Of a stretch of DNA of 64,000 nt, positions 22,218-33,837 are shown piece by piece. This DNA comes from Hippopus hippopus (taxonomy: Eukaryota > Mollusca > Bivalvia > Cardiida > Cardiidae). The position numbers and the translations under genes were made by a program. The notes under the pieces were generated by a model. It searched no databases. It was given only the letters and a program-made list of their open reading frames with translations, and was not told the DNA's origin. The DNA is taken from positions 42,334,845-42,398,844 of the forward strand of contig OX328105.1 of assembly GCA_946811185.2 (NCBI GenBank), in the 5' to 3' direction. Numbering within the stretch: position 1 is the stretch's first letter; each line of letters starts with the position of its first letter.

Positions 22218-22871
22218 AGTGTAATCCCAAGTTGCCTACCATTTTCTAAGAAAATCCACAGATTTCAGAATAAATAGATGTACTCTTCCTAACCGCGTGC
22301 AGCTGTCTAAACAGATATGTGAGAAAATAATTTGTTTACGTATAAACTTCAAATCTGTTTTCGAGAACTTTCTAACGAAGTGTTTACTTATGCCAAATAC
22401 CCCCCCCCCCCCTTTCCACTCCTACAATGATTCAGGCTACAAAACATTTGGCAGCGATTCAAATCATAGTGTATGGAATGCCAGGGATACAGTGGGCAAA
22501 TTCACTGGATCGGACCGGATCGGCCTATATAAAAGAATCAGACTTTAGAAATTAAGTAGAGATGTTTGCATGAGCTTTTTGTTTTACTTTCATTTAACCC
22601 TTTTCCCCTGTTTATTTTAAGAATTAACTCTTAAACTGCGTAGCATGACTCAAAATTGCTCTTGCAGACAGTGAAGATCAAGATCAGACTGCACAGAACG
22701 TGCAGTCTGATCTTGTATCCACACTTTCCGATATGGTGAGATTATTTGCTGGAAAGAAGTTTGAAATCGCAATATTTGAGGTTTATACATGTGACAAATA
22801 ATTTTTTTATTTTACTTTTTTAATACGGTTTATCCTCATACTATGATAGCAAAAGTTTTTTTTTTTTTTGT

Positions 22872-23087
22872 ATGGCGTTCAACGCCGTTTTCAACACTGG
22901 CTGCTTCCAAACATAACTATCGTCGAAACAATGACCGTCCGTGAGAGAGGAATGAATCCGGTCGCAATGGCTATTATCAATCCCCGGAAAGAAATAGGCC
23001 GAGCTAGTGATTCTAACTGGCGACTCCCTTGGTTCAAGCCCTGTGTTTTACAGACTGAGCTATCAGGCTCGCCTCAGAGGCACCTAA
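22872..23087 (-). repeat. tRNA-derived SINE, internally deleted
   Basis: The minus strand starts with a tRNA-like head (TGATAGCTCAGTCTGTAAA) and shares CGTCGAAACAATGACC and GGAATGAATCC with the better copy at 36223-36527. About 80 bases are missing from the middle. Confidence 0.7.
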
Positions 23088-23287
23088 ATTGTCCAAAATA
23101 TCCCTAAATGCTTACATTACATTGAAGTATTACGTTGTAGTCATATGTGTAAAACCATCAAAGCTTTGTATGCCTATTTATGTTTTATATTAAATTATCA
23201 CAAGGACCGAAAAGCATTTAGATGGCCTGCTTGAAGTCAATTGTAATGACGTAATTCCTTTCTGAACTTCCGGTTGGCTGGGAGATT

Positions 23288-23513
23288 AACCGTTTACCAA
23301 ACAATCCCGAGTTTATACGATCCGAAAGAACAGGACTTTTGAAAACATTGTAGGAAAAGGGAAAAAATGCTGGTTTCCAGCAGTTACTCATTTTCCCAAA
23401 ATATTTCTAACCTTTTCATAGTCAACGTATCATTTAGCCACATATAATTATTTAACTTTCGTCTGCATATTCAATCTGGTTAAAATTTTTGTCGTCTGAC
23501 AAATAATTAAGAA
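23288..23513. repeat. Foldback element, family C
   Basis: Starts TTAACCGTTTACCAAACAATC. The hairpin is AAAATGCTGGTTTCCAGCAG and the element ends GTCGTCTGACAAATAATTAA. Confidence 0.7.
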
Positions 23514-24117
23514 CCGATGGAAAACATCTCTCGACCATGACACCATATCTCACAATCTTGTCACTTCGAAAACATCAATGTAAATGTTGTATTGATTTAT
23601 TGTGAATGAACGTTAAACCATTTACTATACAACAGAATTTTAGACTGGTCTAAAGTCAAAGCATTACCAGACGACAAATCAATAGTGGCTTATGTAATGA
23701 AATTTGTCTTTGAAACGGTAGAAACAGTGGGAGAAGGAAAAAATTCTAGGTACCATAATTAATTACCACCATTTTAGTTTGCAAGTAGTACCAAACTTTA
23801 GACTGGTAAAAAGTCAAAGAATTTGCAGACGATCAATAAATTGTGGCTCAAGAAATGGTATTTTTCTTTGAAAATGGCAGAAACATTGTAGAAAAAGGAG
23901 AAAATGCTTTTACCACAGTATTTTCTCAAGCTTTCTTCACCAGGGTCATTCAAATAAGGAAATGTTTGGTAAAGGGTTAACACACTCGAAAATAACCATT
24001 TTATAGCAATAGGTGAAATCTCTCGTTGCGAGCAATTTCTTCTATTTCAGAGTTTTCTGTCGATACACAGATAGGGTCTTCAACAGCAGGCAACGATTTA
24101 ATTAAGCTGTTTATCAT

Positions 24118-24432
24118 CTCTTAAAGACCCAATAGTGGCCAAAAGTAAACAAGGTGGTAGCTAAAATGCAATTAAATTCAAATCATACCATTTAAAAGTA
24201 TGGAAGTTATTATGAAGATGGCTCGCAAAAAAAAAAATGAATTTTAAAAGTAAGTCCAGAATTGTCAAGTCCCTCTATCTTTTGTTTTCTTTTTACTAAA
24301 TTCAACTTTTTTTCTGCCTGCGACTTACGCTTGGACTGACTGTACAATAACTGACTGTCATCTTCACAATAATTTCCACACTTTTAGATTGTATTATTCA
24401 AATTAAAACGAATTTTAACACCTGCATTGTTT
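24118..24432. repeat. Foldback-type element, family G
   Basis: Left end AAAGACCCAATAGTGGCCAA, right end TTTACTTTTAGGCCTT. ATCATACCATTTAAAAGTAT pairs with sequence near the right end. A second copy lies at 41558-41938. Confidence 0.6.
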
Positions 24433-24608
24433 ACTTTTAGGCCTTCAGTCTTTGAAATGATAGAGAAGATTATGAAAAGGTCAGAAAATGCTGGCTATAA
24501 GGATTTTCTCCTTCCATAATGTTTTAAACCCTTCTTGTTCAGGGTCCTGAGACCGCGGGATTGTTTGGTAAAGGGTAAAACACGCGCAACATCTTGATAA
24601 AGCTTTTG

Positions 24609-24818
24609 AATCCTTATCCTGCTAAATAAAAGAAATAAAAATTTCAAGCCGATAGTAAAAATCCAAATTTTCCTATTTCAAAGGTATTTTCGAAGGAGAG
24701 ATATCTCCTTATCGGACAGTGTAGATCAAAGATCAGACTGCACGTTCTGTGCAGTCTGATCTTGATCTACGCTGTCCGCAAAAGGTCAGTGAGTCGCGCT
24801 TATCAGCCTAGGGGTTAA
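24609..24818. repeat. Foldback element, family A
   Basis: Core hairpin AAGATCAGACTGCACGTTC against TGTGCAGTCTGATCTT, flanked by GACAGTGTAGATC / GATCTACGCTGTC. The right end is CAGCCTAGGGGTTAA. Confidence 0.8.
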
Positions 24819-24975
24819 AATATAGTTCGCTAGCTCTTGCTTGATTCTTATCGTTAAATTGAAATAAATTTATGTGGTATTCGTACCAGGGCTTATCAGT
24901 TATTTTAGATAAAAGAATATACTGTATTTGACGAAGGCACCGATATAAGTCTCCCTTAATCCCTTCTAGAAAGGT

Positions 24976-25205
24976 TTAACCCTTAACCTGCTAAATGAAT
25001 TCTATGAAACTTTCAAGCCGATAGTAAAAACCCGAATGTTTCTAGATCCCATTTCAAACTTATTTTTTGGAGAGAAAAAAAAAAAGAAATCTCCTTAACG
25101 GACAGCGTAGATCAAAGATCAGACTGCAAGTTCTGCGCAGTCTGATTTTGACCTACAATGTCCCCAAAAGGTCATTGAGTCATGCTTAGCAGCCTAAAGT
25201 TTTAA
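24976..25205. repeat. Foldback element, family A
   Basis: Starts TTAACCCTTAACCTGCTAAA. The core is AGATCAGACTGCAAGTTCTG with its inverted partner, and the element ends TTAGCAGCCTAAAGTTTTAA. Confidence 0.8.
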
Positions 25206-25618
25206 CTATTCACGATAACACAAATAGATTCGAAAAGTTTATTTTTATTGAATGGCTATTAATACGACTGGAGTTACTTATAGAGCAGCGGAGAGTATGA
25301 AACAAGATCAGACTGCACGTATGTGCAGGCTGATCTTGCTTTACACTCTCCGCAAAAGCATCTAATGTCGCGATCGACATATTAAGAGTTTACAAATTTG
25401 TAAGCATCTTCCCTTTGGGATACCCCACAACCGAGTTCCACCTGTACTGCTTATCTTCGTGCACTATTTATAGAATTTTCAGGTATCGTGTTACGAGCGC
25501 GAGTGCTCTATGCTTTAAGATAAGGCAGTGTGTAAACCCCGATGTCTTCTGCCAAAGAATCGAGGCTGCAGTGACGTCATTAAATTCCTCGCATGCTGAT
25601 TTTACAAGTTCAAATGAT

Positions 25619-25838
25619 TAACGCTTCCCCAGACGGCGAAATTTTTGCCCGATCCAAATTTAAAGCATTTGCAGAGGTTTAACTATTGCTCTAATATTGT
25701 GAGTTGTTGTAAAAACAAATGTGGGTAAAAGAGAAAATGTTGGTAGCTAGAATTTTCTCCATTTCCAACAATATTTTCGCAAGCCTTCGTTCATAGGCTT
25801 GTTAAATCTCCAGATTGTTTGGTAAGGGGTTAAAATCT
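25619..25838. repeat. Foldback element, family C
   Basis: Starts ATTAACGCTTCCCCAGACGG and ends TTTGGTAAGGGGTTAAAA, with hairpin GAGAAAATGTTGGTAGC against AGAATTTTCTCC. Confidence 0.65.
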
Positions 25839-27186
25839 ACTGCCGAAAAAAAAAAAAATTGCTACATCATCACTAAAATGGGAATTAATTTTGCAAAATC
25901 AAACAAACAGCTCTAATTTTAATTTAACGTTTTGATAAAAACATTTTATTTTTTCGCAGAAATATCTAGTTATAAGAAGAAAAAAGTCTAATAAATTAAA
26001 TGATTAAACTTTAAGCACTAGGCGTCGAGCTGTTTTCTCTCTCTCTCTCTCTCTCTTAGCTTGAAAATTTTAGCTACACAACATTTACTTTCTTGGCAAC
26101 ACTTACTATACTCATCGGCAAAAGGAATTTTACAAAAAAAAAATAAAAAGGTATCCTTCGATATGGCCATGTGCGTGCTACATTGATAAGTGTTTGGTGA
26201 TTTCATCCTGAATATTTCTGGTCAGTGAGTGTAATTTTTGTACCTACTCTTTCTCTTTTAAGTTTTTCTTATTTTTCGCCTTTTTACAAATTAAAAATTG
26301 CCAAACGGGTCAATGACTATGCAACAATGTATATTCTTTTCTAAATTTCATTTCGTTGAGGATGTGGATTACAGGATAGAAGAGCGGAAGTGAAGAGACA
26401 TGTTTCTTTCAAATATGGCTGACTTTGAAATATGTCGGCACCAGGAACTTTCATGGGCATGCGCAGTGAAAATGTGCAATGCTGCAAGTCTATACAAGCA
26501 AGACAACACCAAACAATTAGTTAATTCGAGAACTTCTATAACAAAAAAGGAGAAATCTTTCATGTCATATTACATAAAACACTTCACTAAAAATCAACTG
26601 CCTAAATCTATTGAAGACAAATTACAAACGAATGCTTGACAGAGTCAAGTATCTAGTGGCAAATGATTGGTAATTTCCGTAGAGTAAATTCTGTCAGTGT
26701 CTCCTAACCAATAATCATTTAAAATCGAAGCCATTCGATGTTGTGTCTCTGAGCGTAAGTTTTCAAAGAAGTAATTTTTTTTAAAAAGAAATTAAAAGAT
26801 GAAATAAAAATTGAATATTTAAATTATCTATATATATATCAAGTAGTCCATCCAATATAATGGTAGACGTACATGAGATCAGCTTATCGCATGATATAAA
26901 ATTATCCTATACATCTGTATCAAAGAGGCATCTCCTTTAAAGAAATCTGATATCTCGGCGGCCATTTTGAGTAATTAACATAAATGATTACATTAATGAT
27001 AAAAACAGTAAATAATAATGCTCAGAGAATAGTTTATAAATTGTTGCAATGAAAGTAAATATATACGGAAAAGCTCCATTCTTATAACAAAACTAAAATC
27101 AAACTTGGTTGTTATAAGTAAACTTGAAAAAAAAAAAAATCTCAAACTCGAACACAGCACGTCTACGGAGAAATAAATCAACTTAC

Positions 27187-27198
27187 CTTTGATGACAT
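27187..27198 (-). CDS. Candidate proximal first coding exon (MSSK)
   Basis: ATG TCA TCA AAG is followed by a consensus donor GTAAGT. The exon codes Met-Ser-Ser-Lys and ends in phase 0, which fits exon 2 (acceptor before 20491, first codon CTT). The joined N-terminus would read MSSKLSGKFDPAAEAEV, a plausible calponin-like start in which the KFDP motif opens the CH domain. A purine is at -3 of the ATG. The intron to exon 2 would be about 6.7 kb. An unseen small exon in between cannot be excluded, because many relatives carry some 15 more residues before the KYDP/KFDP motif. Confidence 0.6.
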
Positions 27199-27561
27199 TT
27201 CGTTTAGTTAAGAATCTTGTTTAATTCGTCTGCTTGAAAGTTTATTTTTCTTTAATTAAAATTCAAAGTTTTTTTTTTCTATTTGATCACTTTAACGAAA
27301 CTTTTCACGAAGTCGAAATCCTTCCCCGAACTGGTTGAAACTGGTCTAGGCCTCCGTTAGGCTATCTACCTGCAGCCGACAAACGCTAAAATTCTGCAGA
27401 CGAATTCTCCAAGAACCGGTATTTCGTGTTGAACCAAGTTGTGAGGAATGTATATGTAGATTTGATGGGAGAATAAACAAGGTGTGGGGTACCCAGGGGG
27501 GAAAAGCTCTAGTCTGCGCATTTACTTATCATATCGAGTTTCTCCTCCAGAAATGCTTATA

Positions 27562-27572
27562 CCATATATAGG
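27562..27572 (-). promoter_or_regulatory. CArG-like / TATA-like motif of the proximal promoter
   Basis: The minus strand reads CCTATATATGG, which has seven A/T bases between CC and GG. It is one base longer than a consensus SRF CArG box but also contains TATATA. It lies about 365 bases upstream of the MSSK ATG. Calponin and transgelin genes are classical SRF targets in vertebrates, so the motif is worth noting, but either role is a guess. Confidence 0.25.
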
Positions 27573-27607
27573 CAATGCCGTCATCATTCAAGGCGGCGCT
27601 GATTCTC

Positions 27608-27622
27608 GGTTGCCTAGCAACC
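27608..27622. promoter_or_regulatory. Palindromic X-box (RFX-type) motif
   Basis: GGTTGCCTAGCAACC is a perfect 15-base palindrome matching the RFX X-box pattern GTNRCC-spacer-RGYAAC. It lies about 410 bases upstream of the proximal ATG (27198) and 40 bases beyond the AT-rich CArG-like motif. Binding is inferred only. Confidence 0.35.
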
Positions 27623-27700
27623 GACGCGTAATCCATTTTCGTTGGTACATAGACAAGATAGTAAACACATGTTTATACATTATGTCTAATTATAAATGCA

Positions 27701-29071
27701 AAAAGTAAAAAGTGATATATGGTAATCAGTTAACACATAGAATAGTGTTCAAAATAAAAACAAAACATATTCTTCTATAATGCAAAAACGTTTCCTATTA
27801 TTCTGTTCGCACCTTGAAATTCTTTAATTCTGTTTTACACACATACACGTTGTGAATGAAATGATCGCTGATTCAACGAATTCTACGTTTATGCAATGCA
27901 ATGAAAAGTTTGCTAGTCAGCAACATTCATGGATTATACGTTCTTACCGCTAGAAATATCGTCATGAAAGTTGCTGACCAGGGAAAATAAGACATTTTCA
28001 ATATCAATATCAACATCAATAAAAAAGTGGGGTTTTTTTAGATTAAAAGAGCAATAACATTTTTAACTCTTTACCACACGACAAAATTTAAGACTCATCA
28101 ATATTAAAAGCATATGCAGTTATCATATCGTAAGCGGTTCAAATCATGGACTTGGTCGTTGAAAAGATAGAAAACATTATGGCAAAAGAAGAAAATGCTG
28201 GTCACCAGCACTTTCTTTTCCCACGATGTTTTCAAAGGCCTTCCTCCAACGGGACATTTAAACATTTTAAAACAAAGTCATAGGGCAAAGAGTTTACCAT
28301 GGCCTGTAGTTTATAAAACACGTATATCACACACACAACGAGAAAGGCAGAGGTACGTACAAATTGCACATATAATTATGATATTTAAACCATAGGCTGG
28401 AAAACTGCGCCATCGACAGATGACGACGACGCCAAGTATCTGTGATATGCAATGTAAATACAGTTAGTAAGGTTTAATTAAATACACGGTTGTTCCTATG
28501 CATATTTGTTTGTTTTGTATATTTTTCCTCGAGAAAAATCTTGAACGCGTGGTCAAGTGACAGTATAGAATACTAGAATTACTTTAACGGTTGGTTTCCA
28601 ACTGATTTTAAAAGGTCGATTTTTATAATGTTTTGTGCTACATTGTCAAACCTCTACACACACAGAATGGATTGCAGCAAAATTGCAGATTAAACCATTT
28701 CATTACGTATATAAAGCTCTATGACTTCTAACGTATTTATAATGAGTATAATAAGCATACAATGCAAAATAACGTATAGTTCATGCAAACATTTGACCTT
28801 TTATACCAATATCAATCACTCATTTATAGGTTAAACATATACACACATAGAAAAATAAAATATTTGTTTCCTAATTTGATCTTTACTTCTTTTTGCATGT
28901 ATGCAGCTATCGTGAAAAGCAATGAAGAAATGAAGAATGGCTGGAAAAAAATTTGCCCTACGTTTTCTTTGAAGAGTGTATTTTTAATCTTAAGAAAAAG
29001 CATAAATGAATTTATTTTAATTAAAATGAAAGCGTGAAAAGTGAAGTTTATTGTAAAAAAAGTAATCATAC
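27701..29071. other. Interval between the two candidate first exons
   Basis: AT-rich with one family-C element at 28063-28295. Open frames at 28783-29069 lie on both strands and look accidental. Confidence 0.5.
28063..28295. repeat. Foldback element, family C
   Basis: Starts TTAACTCTTTACCACACGAC. The hairpin is AAGAAAATGCTGGTCACCAGC and the element ends GGGCAAAGAGTTTACC. Confidence 0.7.
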
Positions 29072-29080
29072 CTTGCTCAT
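29072..29080 (-). CDS. Candidate distal first coding exon (MSK)
   Basis: ATG AGC AAG is followed directly by a splice donor GTATGA, so the exon would encode only Met-Ser-Lys and end in phase 0, matching the phase-0 acceptor of exon 2 at 20491. An A lies at -3 of the ATG, and a TATA box at 29160-29167 is correctly spaced upstream. The peptide is almost the same as the MSSK of the nearer candidate exon at 27187. This suggests two promoters feeding one CH domain. The exon is tiny, so the call rests on the combination of TATA box, ATG, donor, phase and peptide similarity; it needs transcript support. Confidence 0.45.
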
Positions 29081-29159
29081 ACTAAACTATTCCACGCCTC
29101 ACGTTTGATCACCGATAAGAAAAGATAACGTACGCAAGTAGCATACAGCGAAATCACGG

Positions 29160-29167
29160 CTTATATA
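29160..29167 (-). promoter_or_regulatory. TATA box of the distal promoter
   Basis: The minus strand reads GGGTATATAAGCC, a strong TATA match, 80 to 90 bases before the ATG of the distal first exon. Initiation about 30 bases downstream, near 29130-29137, would leave a 5' leader of roughly 50 bases with no upstream ATG. One ATG at about 29144-29142 falls before the predicted start site. Confidence 0.55.
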
Positions 29168-29535
29168 CCCAGCTCCCAGGTATCCAAGAAACCTATAAGT
29201 AACAGGAAATTAACTCAGGTAAGAACCAGCGCGCTCTCCACCAATCGAAATCGAGTTTACGTAAAATCATCTATTGTATGATGGTGTGTAGAGATAAGAT
29301 GGTGGGTGGGGGACGAGTTATTTGATAGAGCTAGCGATATAATGGACAATACCACATGCGAGGCTATATCGACTTTCACGAAAATGAGTTTTTCCCCATT
29401 TGTAGCCCTATGGTATCATCTGAGATTATGACATGCTTTTTATAACTACACCAATGTGTAGATTTGATTTTAATTATTTTTGTTGGCCTGAAAGTATGTG
29501 AATATTAAAACGTTTGACCCAGTGCCGTACATACT

Positions 29536-29792
29536 GTTGAGCCGCATTCTGGCAAAAGGGGGCTTAGCAAATCTCCGTAATGCATTACACCAAGCAAGTC
29601 AACAGGTAATAATAAATCCTAAATACATTTTTTCTAACAACCAACTGAATCATGATGTAAACTGGTCATTTGACATACAGAAAGGTGACCAATACCAAAA
29701 AGTTTCGATCCAGGTCAGCCTGTGCGGACTGCGCGGGCTGACCCGGGTCGATACTTTTTGCAGACGCATGAAGCCCCCTTTTCACAGAGCAT
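29536..29792. repeat. Foldback element, family D
   Basis: Starts GAGCCGCATTCTGGCAAAAG and ends CCCCCTTTTCACAGAGCATAG. The core AGGTCAGCCTGTGCGGACTG pairs with the following CGCGGGCTGACCCGGGTCG. A family-A palindrome follows at 29848-29915. Confidence 0.75.
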
Positions 29793-30149
29793 AGATCATA
29801 TGTAAGATTATGGCAAAGTTCTCTCACTTGAACTGGTGAGCGTATGCAGACAGTGTAGATCAAGGTCAGGCCAAACACAACGTACAGTCTGATCTTAGAA
29901 CAACGCTGCCCCCACGGTTAGAAAATTTAGTCATAAATTGATTAAATCTAGAAATATTTGAGTTTTTTTTTTCACTATTTCCTATGCTCAAGTTTTTTTC
30001 TGTTAAATGGATGCTAATAAGAAATTTTATATGGTAATTCTGTATGAGCTTTTAAAAATATACTGTTAACCAGTATTTTCTCCTTTTCCCACAATGCCTT
30101 GCAAAGGCAAATTTCAGTATTGAGCTACGTTTAATTTGTCGTCAGCAAA

Positions 30150-31450
30150 TGCTTTAAATAAACATAACATAACATAAATTTTATTAGGCATTAAAATGGT
30201 GACAATATAAGCCAACACATAAACAATAAACAATGTGGAGTGTAAACGCAGGCAATACGAAAATGAAATTCTTTCTTTGAATTAAGAAAAGATAGACTTT
30301 GACCGATTATTTATTTCTTTTTAATTTTTGGATCACACAAGTTGGATGAATGTAAAAGCAATCGGCCTTCTGCAAAAATACGGTTTTAAAAATCTGTTTC
30401 CTGGGGTATAGTATTTAGGCCATTCTAATAAAAAGTGATACTCGTCTCCAATTTTATTTGATGAGCAGTTTTGGCATTTTCTTAGTTGTCTACCAATTTC
30501 ATCATGTAGGCCGGTTTCAAAGGCAAGTTTGTGAACAGATAATCTAAACTTTGTCAATGCATGTCTGAATTTATGCAACAAAATTTGTTTCTGGTAAAAT
30601 TCAAGTTCAAATTCTTGTTTATCTAAACGGTATGAAGACAATCTTGGAGAATTATTTATGTTGGTAAACCAAGCTTGTTTGTATATATCTAGAAATCTTA
30701 TTCTAATTGGTTGCAGATTGATATTCAAATTATCCTTCTTACTCCAAATACTTGTGAGACCTAGCCCTTCGAGTATCATTTTTTTTAGTTGCCCAGATTT
30801 TTGTTTGCATATGAATTTCCTTCTTTCCAAAATCTTGATGAAACTGTTTTTCTGTGCCATTATCATAGGATACCTTGCTATCGCATCTATATTTGTTCAT
30901 TTATTTGTAACACATAACATTTTACGAAGAAAGTGGTACTGATTTTTTATCTCTAGCTGTTACGTCAGATATCATTTCGGCTCCATAATTCAAGATAGAT
31001 CCTACCAAGCTATCAAACTGTTTCATTTTTCGGAACTGCATATATCTGTTTGATTAATTACTTTGAAAATTATGAATTGCATATTGGGCATTATGGGTAC
31101 TTTTCTTTTCTGTGCGGCATACATTTCCGTTTCTGGACAACCAGAATCCTAGACACAAGTATATAAACGAGTCTACTAGTCCCAGTATGGAATAATCAAA
31201 CAAAAAGGTATAGGATGTTTGCCGCCCTGATTCAAAAATCACAATCTTTGTTTTATTAGTGTTCATTTTAAGTCTCCATTCTTGCAATAAGGAGAAAGAT
31301 CATTCAGTAAAGACTGTATTGCTTCGGGGCAACAAATGTAGAGATAAAACAGCATCATCTGCAAAAAGATGATAATACTGGTGCATGGCGATTCGATCCT
31401 ATATGACTCGAAGAAAATACAGAAAGCGATCAATACCCGATAACAGTCGC
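30150..31450 (-). pseudogene. Degenerate, 5'-truncated LINE (non-LTR retrotransposon)
   Basis: On the minus strand, three frames in series give pieces of a LINE reverse transcriptase and its C-terminus. The order is CPEAIQSLLNDLS (after the catalytic region, about 31270-31330), WRLKMNTNKTKIVIF (about 31240-31285), FDSLVGSILNYGAEM (about 30980-31025), and a longer open stretch at 30333-30866. That stretch has LSVHKLAFETG and a cysteine/histidine pattern (CQNCSS...EYHFLLEW) typical of the C-terminal region of LINE ORF2. Frameshifts separate the pieces, so it is dead. The 3' end carries an AT-rich (ATGTT)n-like tail near 30160-30180. The exact clade is not assigned. Confidence 0.7.
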
Positions 31451-33837
31451 GATAAAAAGGGCTCCTGATTTGTGGGCTTAATTGAATAATTACGTACTGC
31501 CTTACCCCCACAGAGACGCACACAGTCGGTCTGATGTTAATGTACGATAGCATGTTTAGCTCACCAAATCATGATGTGATAAACGTCTATATGATAATAA
31601 CGCATTGAACCTTGGCAATAATCAGCGGATTTTTCGATCGTCCAAGTTTCAGCAATTACCATACACAGTTGGTTAATTTTCGTTTATCTCCTGTCTCTAC
31701 CGGTTGCCCATATAGGCGACGACCTCAAGACTACTGGTTATGTTAAGGGGGATAGTGCAAGATACGTCATGTTTTATCCTTTATGTGTTAACAACGCCCT
31801 CTGGTCAAACTAAGAACATTATGATCTATCCAGCGTATTTGAAGTTGTATTTATATTTTCATTAGTTTTAACACTATGAACTGAACAAAATATTTGTCTT
31901 TTTCTCGACGGTTTGGAAATTCTTTTTGCAAACGTTGGTGGAAAAGGGACATATGAGTATTGGAAGCATTTGCTCCTTTGTCCTTTACTATTCCTATTAC
32001 TATTCATCATAACAAAAGTTATATTTTTAATGCTTATGCACAGCTTCAAACGGATATGCACTTATTTTTGTGGGTCCAAAAGTAGCAATTTCAAAGGTTG
32101 ACCCAGGCTCATCCCAGGTTTTGAATACGGAACCTTTGGTGTAACAGGCTGAAACCGTACTCTTACATTACCTCCATTTTAATAAATGAATATGTGTAAA
32201 ACCATTGTGGTAAAGAGAAGAATTTGTTCCTTACAAGCATTTCTATCTTTGCATAACATGTCTGCTACAATGGGGGGGGGGGGGGAAGAATCCTCCATCT
32301 TGAAAATAGAAATTCTTTACAACAACAACAACATCAACATGCATCAACATTTTCTCTCTGTATCACGGTAATTTCACATATTAGGCAAGATATGCATTAT
32401 ACTATTAAATGGTCAACGTAATATCAAGGCGCTGAAGGCACTGTAATGTCTTTTGTCTAGTGTTGAGCAATCGGTTTAAAATCACAATCGATTATCGCTT
32501 TATAATAAGAGCAAACCAACTAGCTATAGATTGAATAATCCGTTTCTCAGTGAAACTTAGAATGCCTTTTTGCTTTAAATACTGGGACAATTTGTCTACA
32601 TGGTATTAAGTTTATGAAGATGTTATGTTTTGTACTATAAGAATCGAAAGAAATACATTACCATTAAATTCTTTGCTTTATTTAATACCCTTTATTTGGG
32701 TCCTTTAATCTCAATTTCTAAACCAATTCAAGGAAAAAAAATCAGATTTGTTCATATATCAAGCATTTGCAGACGACGATTCTCCCCTTTTCATAAAACA
32801 ACATTTTTTTTCACTCATGAACAGAGATTTTAGCTTCCACTTATTGTTTTATTCAGAGATTTGTGTAAATTCACTGTTTAAATTCATTATTAAAGATGAG
32901 AAGATAGTCTGAAGTGCCTCTGATCGGACGATGCCACACTGACCTTTGTAGTGTCATGGGTTTTCACGTTTTTTTTTTTTTGCGATCTATTTTTAATGTC
33001 AATTAATTTATGGAGAAGTATTATCGCATGATTTCACATGAATCTGTCATGTAGAATAGCAACTAACTTCAAAAATCTGTCACTTTATACTAAATAAGAG
33101 GATTAACACTGTTATTACTTTTTATAAATGACTCGCCAGCTTGATCACCTGTAATAAACAGAGCCGCGTGTGTCCTTCGCATTTGATACTGATTGTGTTT
33201 ATTAAAGCCCATATTTCTGCCGGATGCACGTGAGCTAATTTATATAAAGCTTTCGACAATAATTTCAAGCGTCAGATTGACATTTCAGTAGATATTTTTG
33301 GGCGTCAAAGACGGGTCATTTCAAATTTCCAAGCGTCAAAACCCTAGGTCCGGGGTCAAATGAGAACCCTGCCGAGTTATCAAGTTTTGTCAAGACAACC
33401 GGGGACAAAAATTTCTTTCTCATTTTTCCGACCAGTTTTTCGTGTTTGTTGTCCACCATGTTGAATCCAAAGTGTGATCAATTAGTCACAAAACAAAGCG
33501 CTAAAAACCGGTATTCACGCTCAGGTACCGACTACAATCGATTCCAGGATTTCTCAATCGATTATCGCAATCGGAAGCCAAAACCAACTGACTTTCGACT
33601 ATAGTCGATCATCGGCCCACCACTACTTTTGTCTACAAATTTTGTCAACAGCTACAATACGTTAATATATAGCTAGAGGCTGTGAAGTTGGGCAACTAAG
33701 AGAAATATTACACACTAATAAGCAACAAGAGGGCCATTATTACTTGATGGCCCTAGATCACTCTATTTATGCCCCCTTGTACCTTGCAGAAAAGTTCGTT
33801 GAAGTTTTCACTCTATAAGATTATATAGCGCTTTTGA
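31451..33837. other. Intergenic, mostly unrecognised
   Basis: A fragment at about 31690-31765 resembles the repeat at 50425-50640 (GGTTGCCCATATAGGCGACG). There is a G run at 32272-32285. No gene is visible. The rest is AT-rich. Confidence 0.5.

Larger units (their letters stand above)
20492..27186 (-). other. Intron 1 (about 6.7 kb), repeat-filled
   Basis: No coding exon was recognised. Family-A palindromes lie near 20775-20835, 21400-21470, 22620-22770 and 25290-25355; family-C copies at 21478-21715, 21780-21975, 21976-22217, 23288-23513, 23617-23755, 23785-23978, 24435-24580 and 25619-25838; a family-G element at 24118-24432; and a SINE at 22872-23087. From 25840 to 27186 there is mostly AT-rich sequence with a CT run at 26037-26057. 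GGCGGCCATTTTGAG near 26958, a YY1-like motif, lies about 230 bases downstream of the proximal first exon. Confidence 0.6.
27199..27700 (-). other. Proximal 5' leader and promoter region
   Basis: Sequence upstream of the MSSK exon. It contains the CArG-like motif (27562) and the X-box palindrome (27608). The transcription start was not determined. Confidence 0.4.
1183..29080 (-). other. Gene span: calponin-like gene with one CH domain and five alternative terminal exons
   Basis: This is the extent of the inferred transcription unit, from the farther first exon to the candidate poly(A) signal of the last terminal exon. Shared exons are 20367-20491, 19435-19537 and 17821-17958; first exons are 29072-29080 or 27187-27198; terminal exons are 13028-13909, 11363-12100, 9804-10844, 4670-6019 and 1650-3125. 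Exon junction phases agree throughout: phase 0 after exon 1, a codon split 2+1 between exons 2 and 3, phase 0 after exon 3, and phase 0 after exon 4 into every terminal exon. Calponin, transgelin and muscle-protein-20 relatives join a type-3 CH domain to short calponin repeats that bind F-actin; UNC-87-type proteins carry many repeats without a CH domain. That this is one gene rather than a cluster is inference. No second CH exon set is seen between the repeat exons. Confidence 0.78.

Noticed and set aside
26400..26639. 79-residue plus-strand open frame in intron 1
   Set aside because: It has an ATG and some protein-like stretches, but no recognised domain, no splice context and an overlapping open frame on the other strand; support is insufficient.
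28783..29069. Overlapping open frames on both strands between the two first exons
   Set aside because: Low-complexity AT-rich translations; the only supported feature here is the ATG-AGC-AAG donor context at 29072.
30658..30942. 94-residue plus-strand open frame
   Set aside because: Antisense to the LINE C-terminal remnant.
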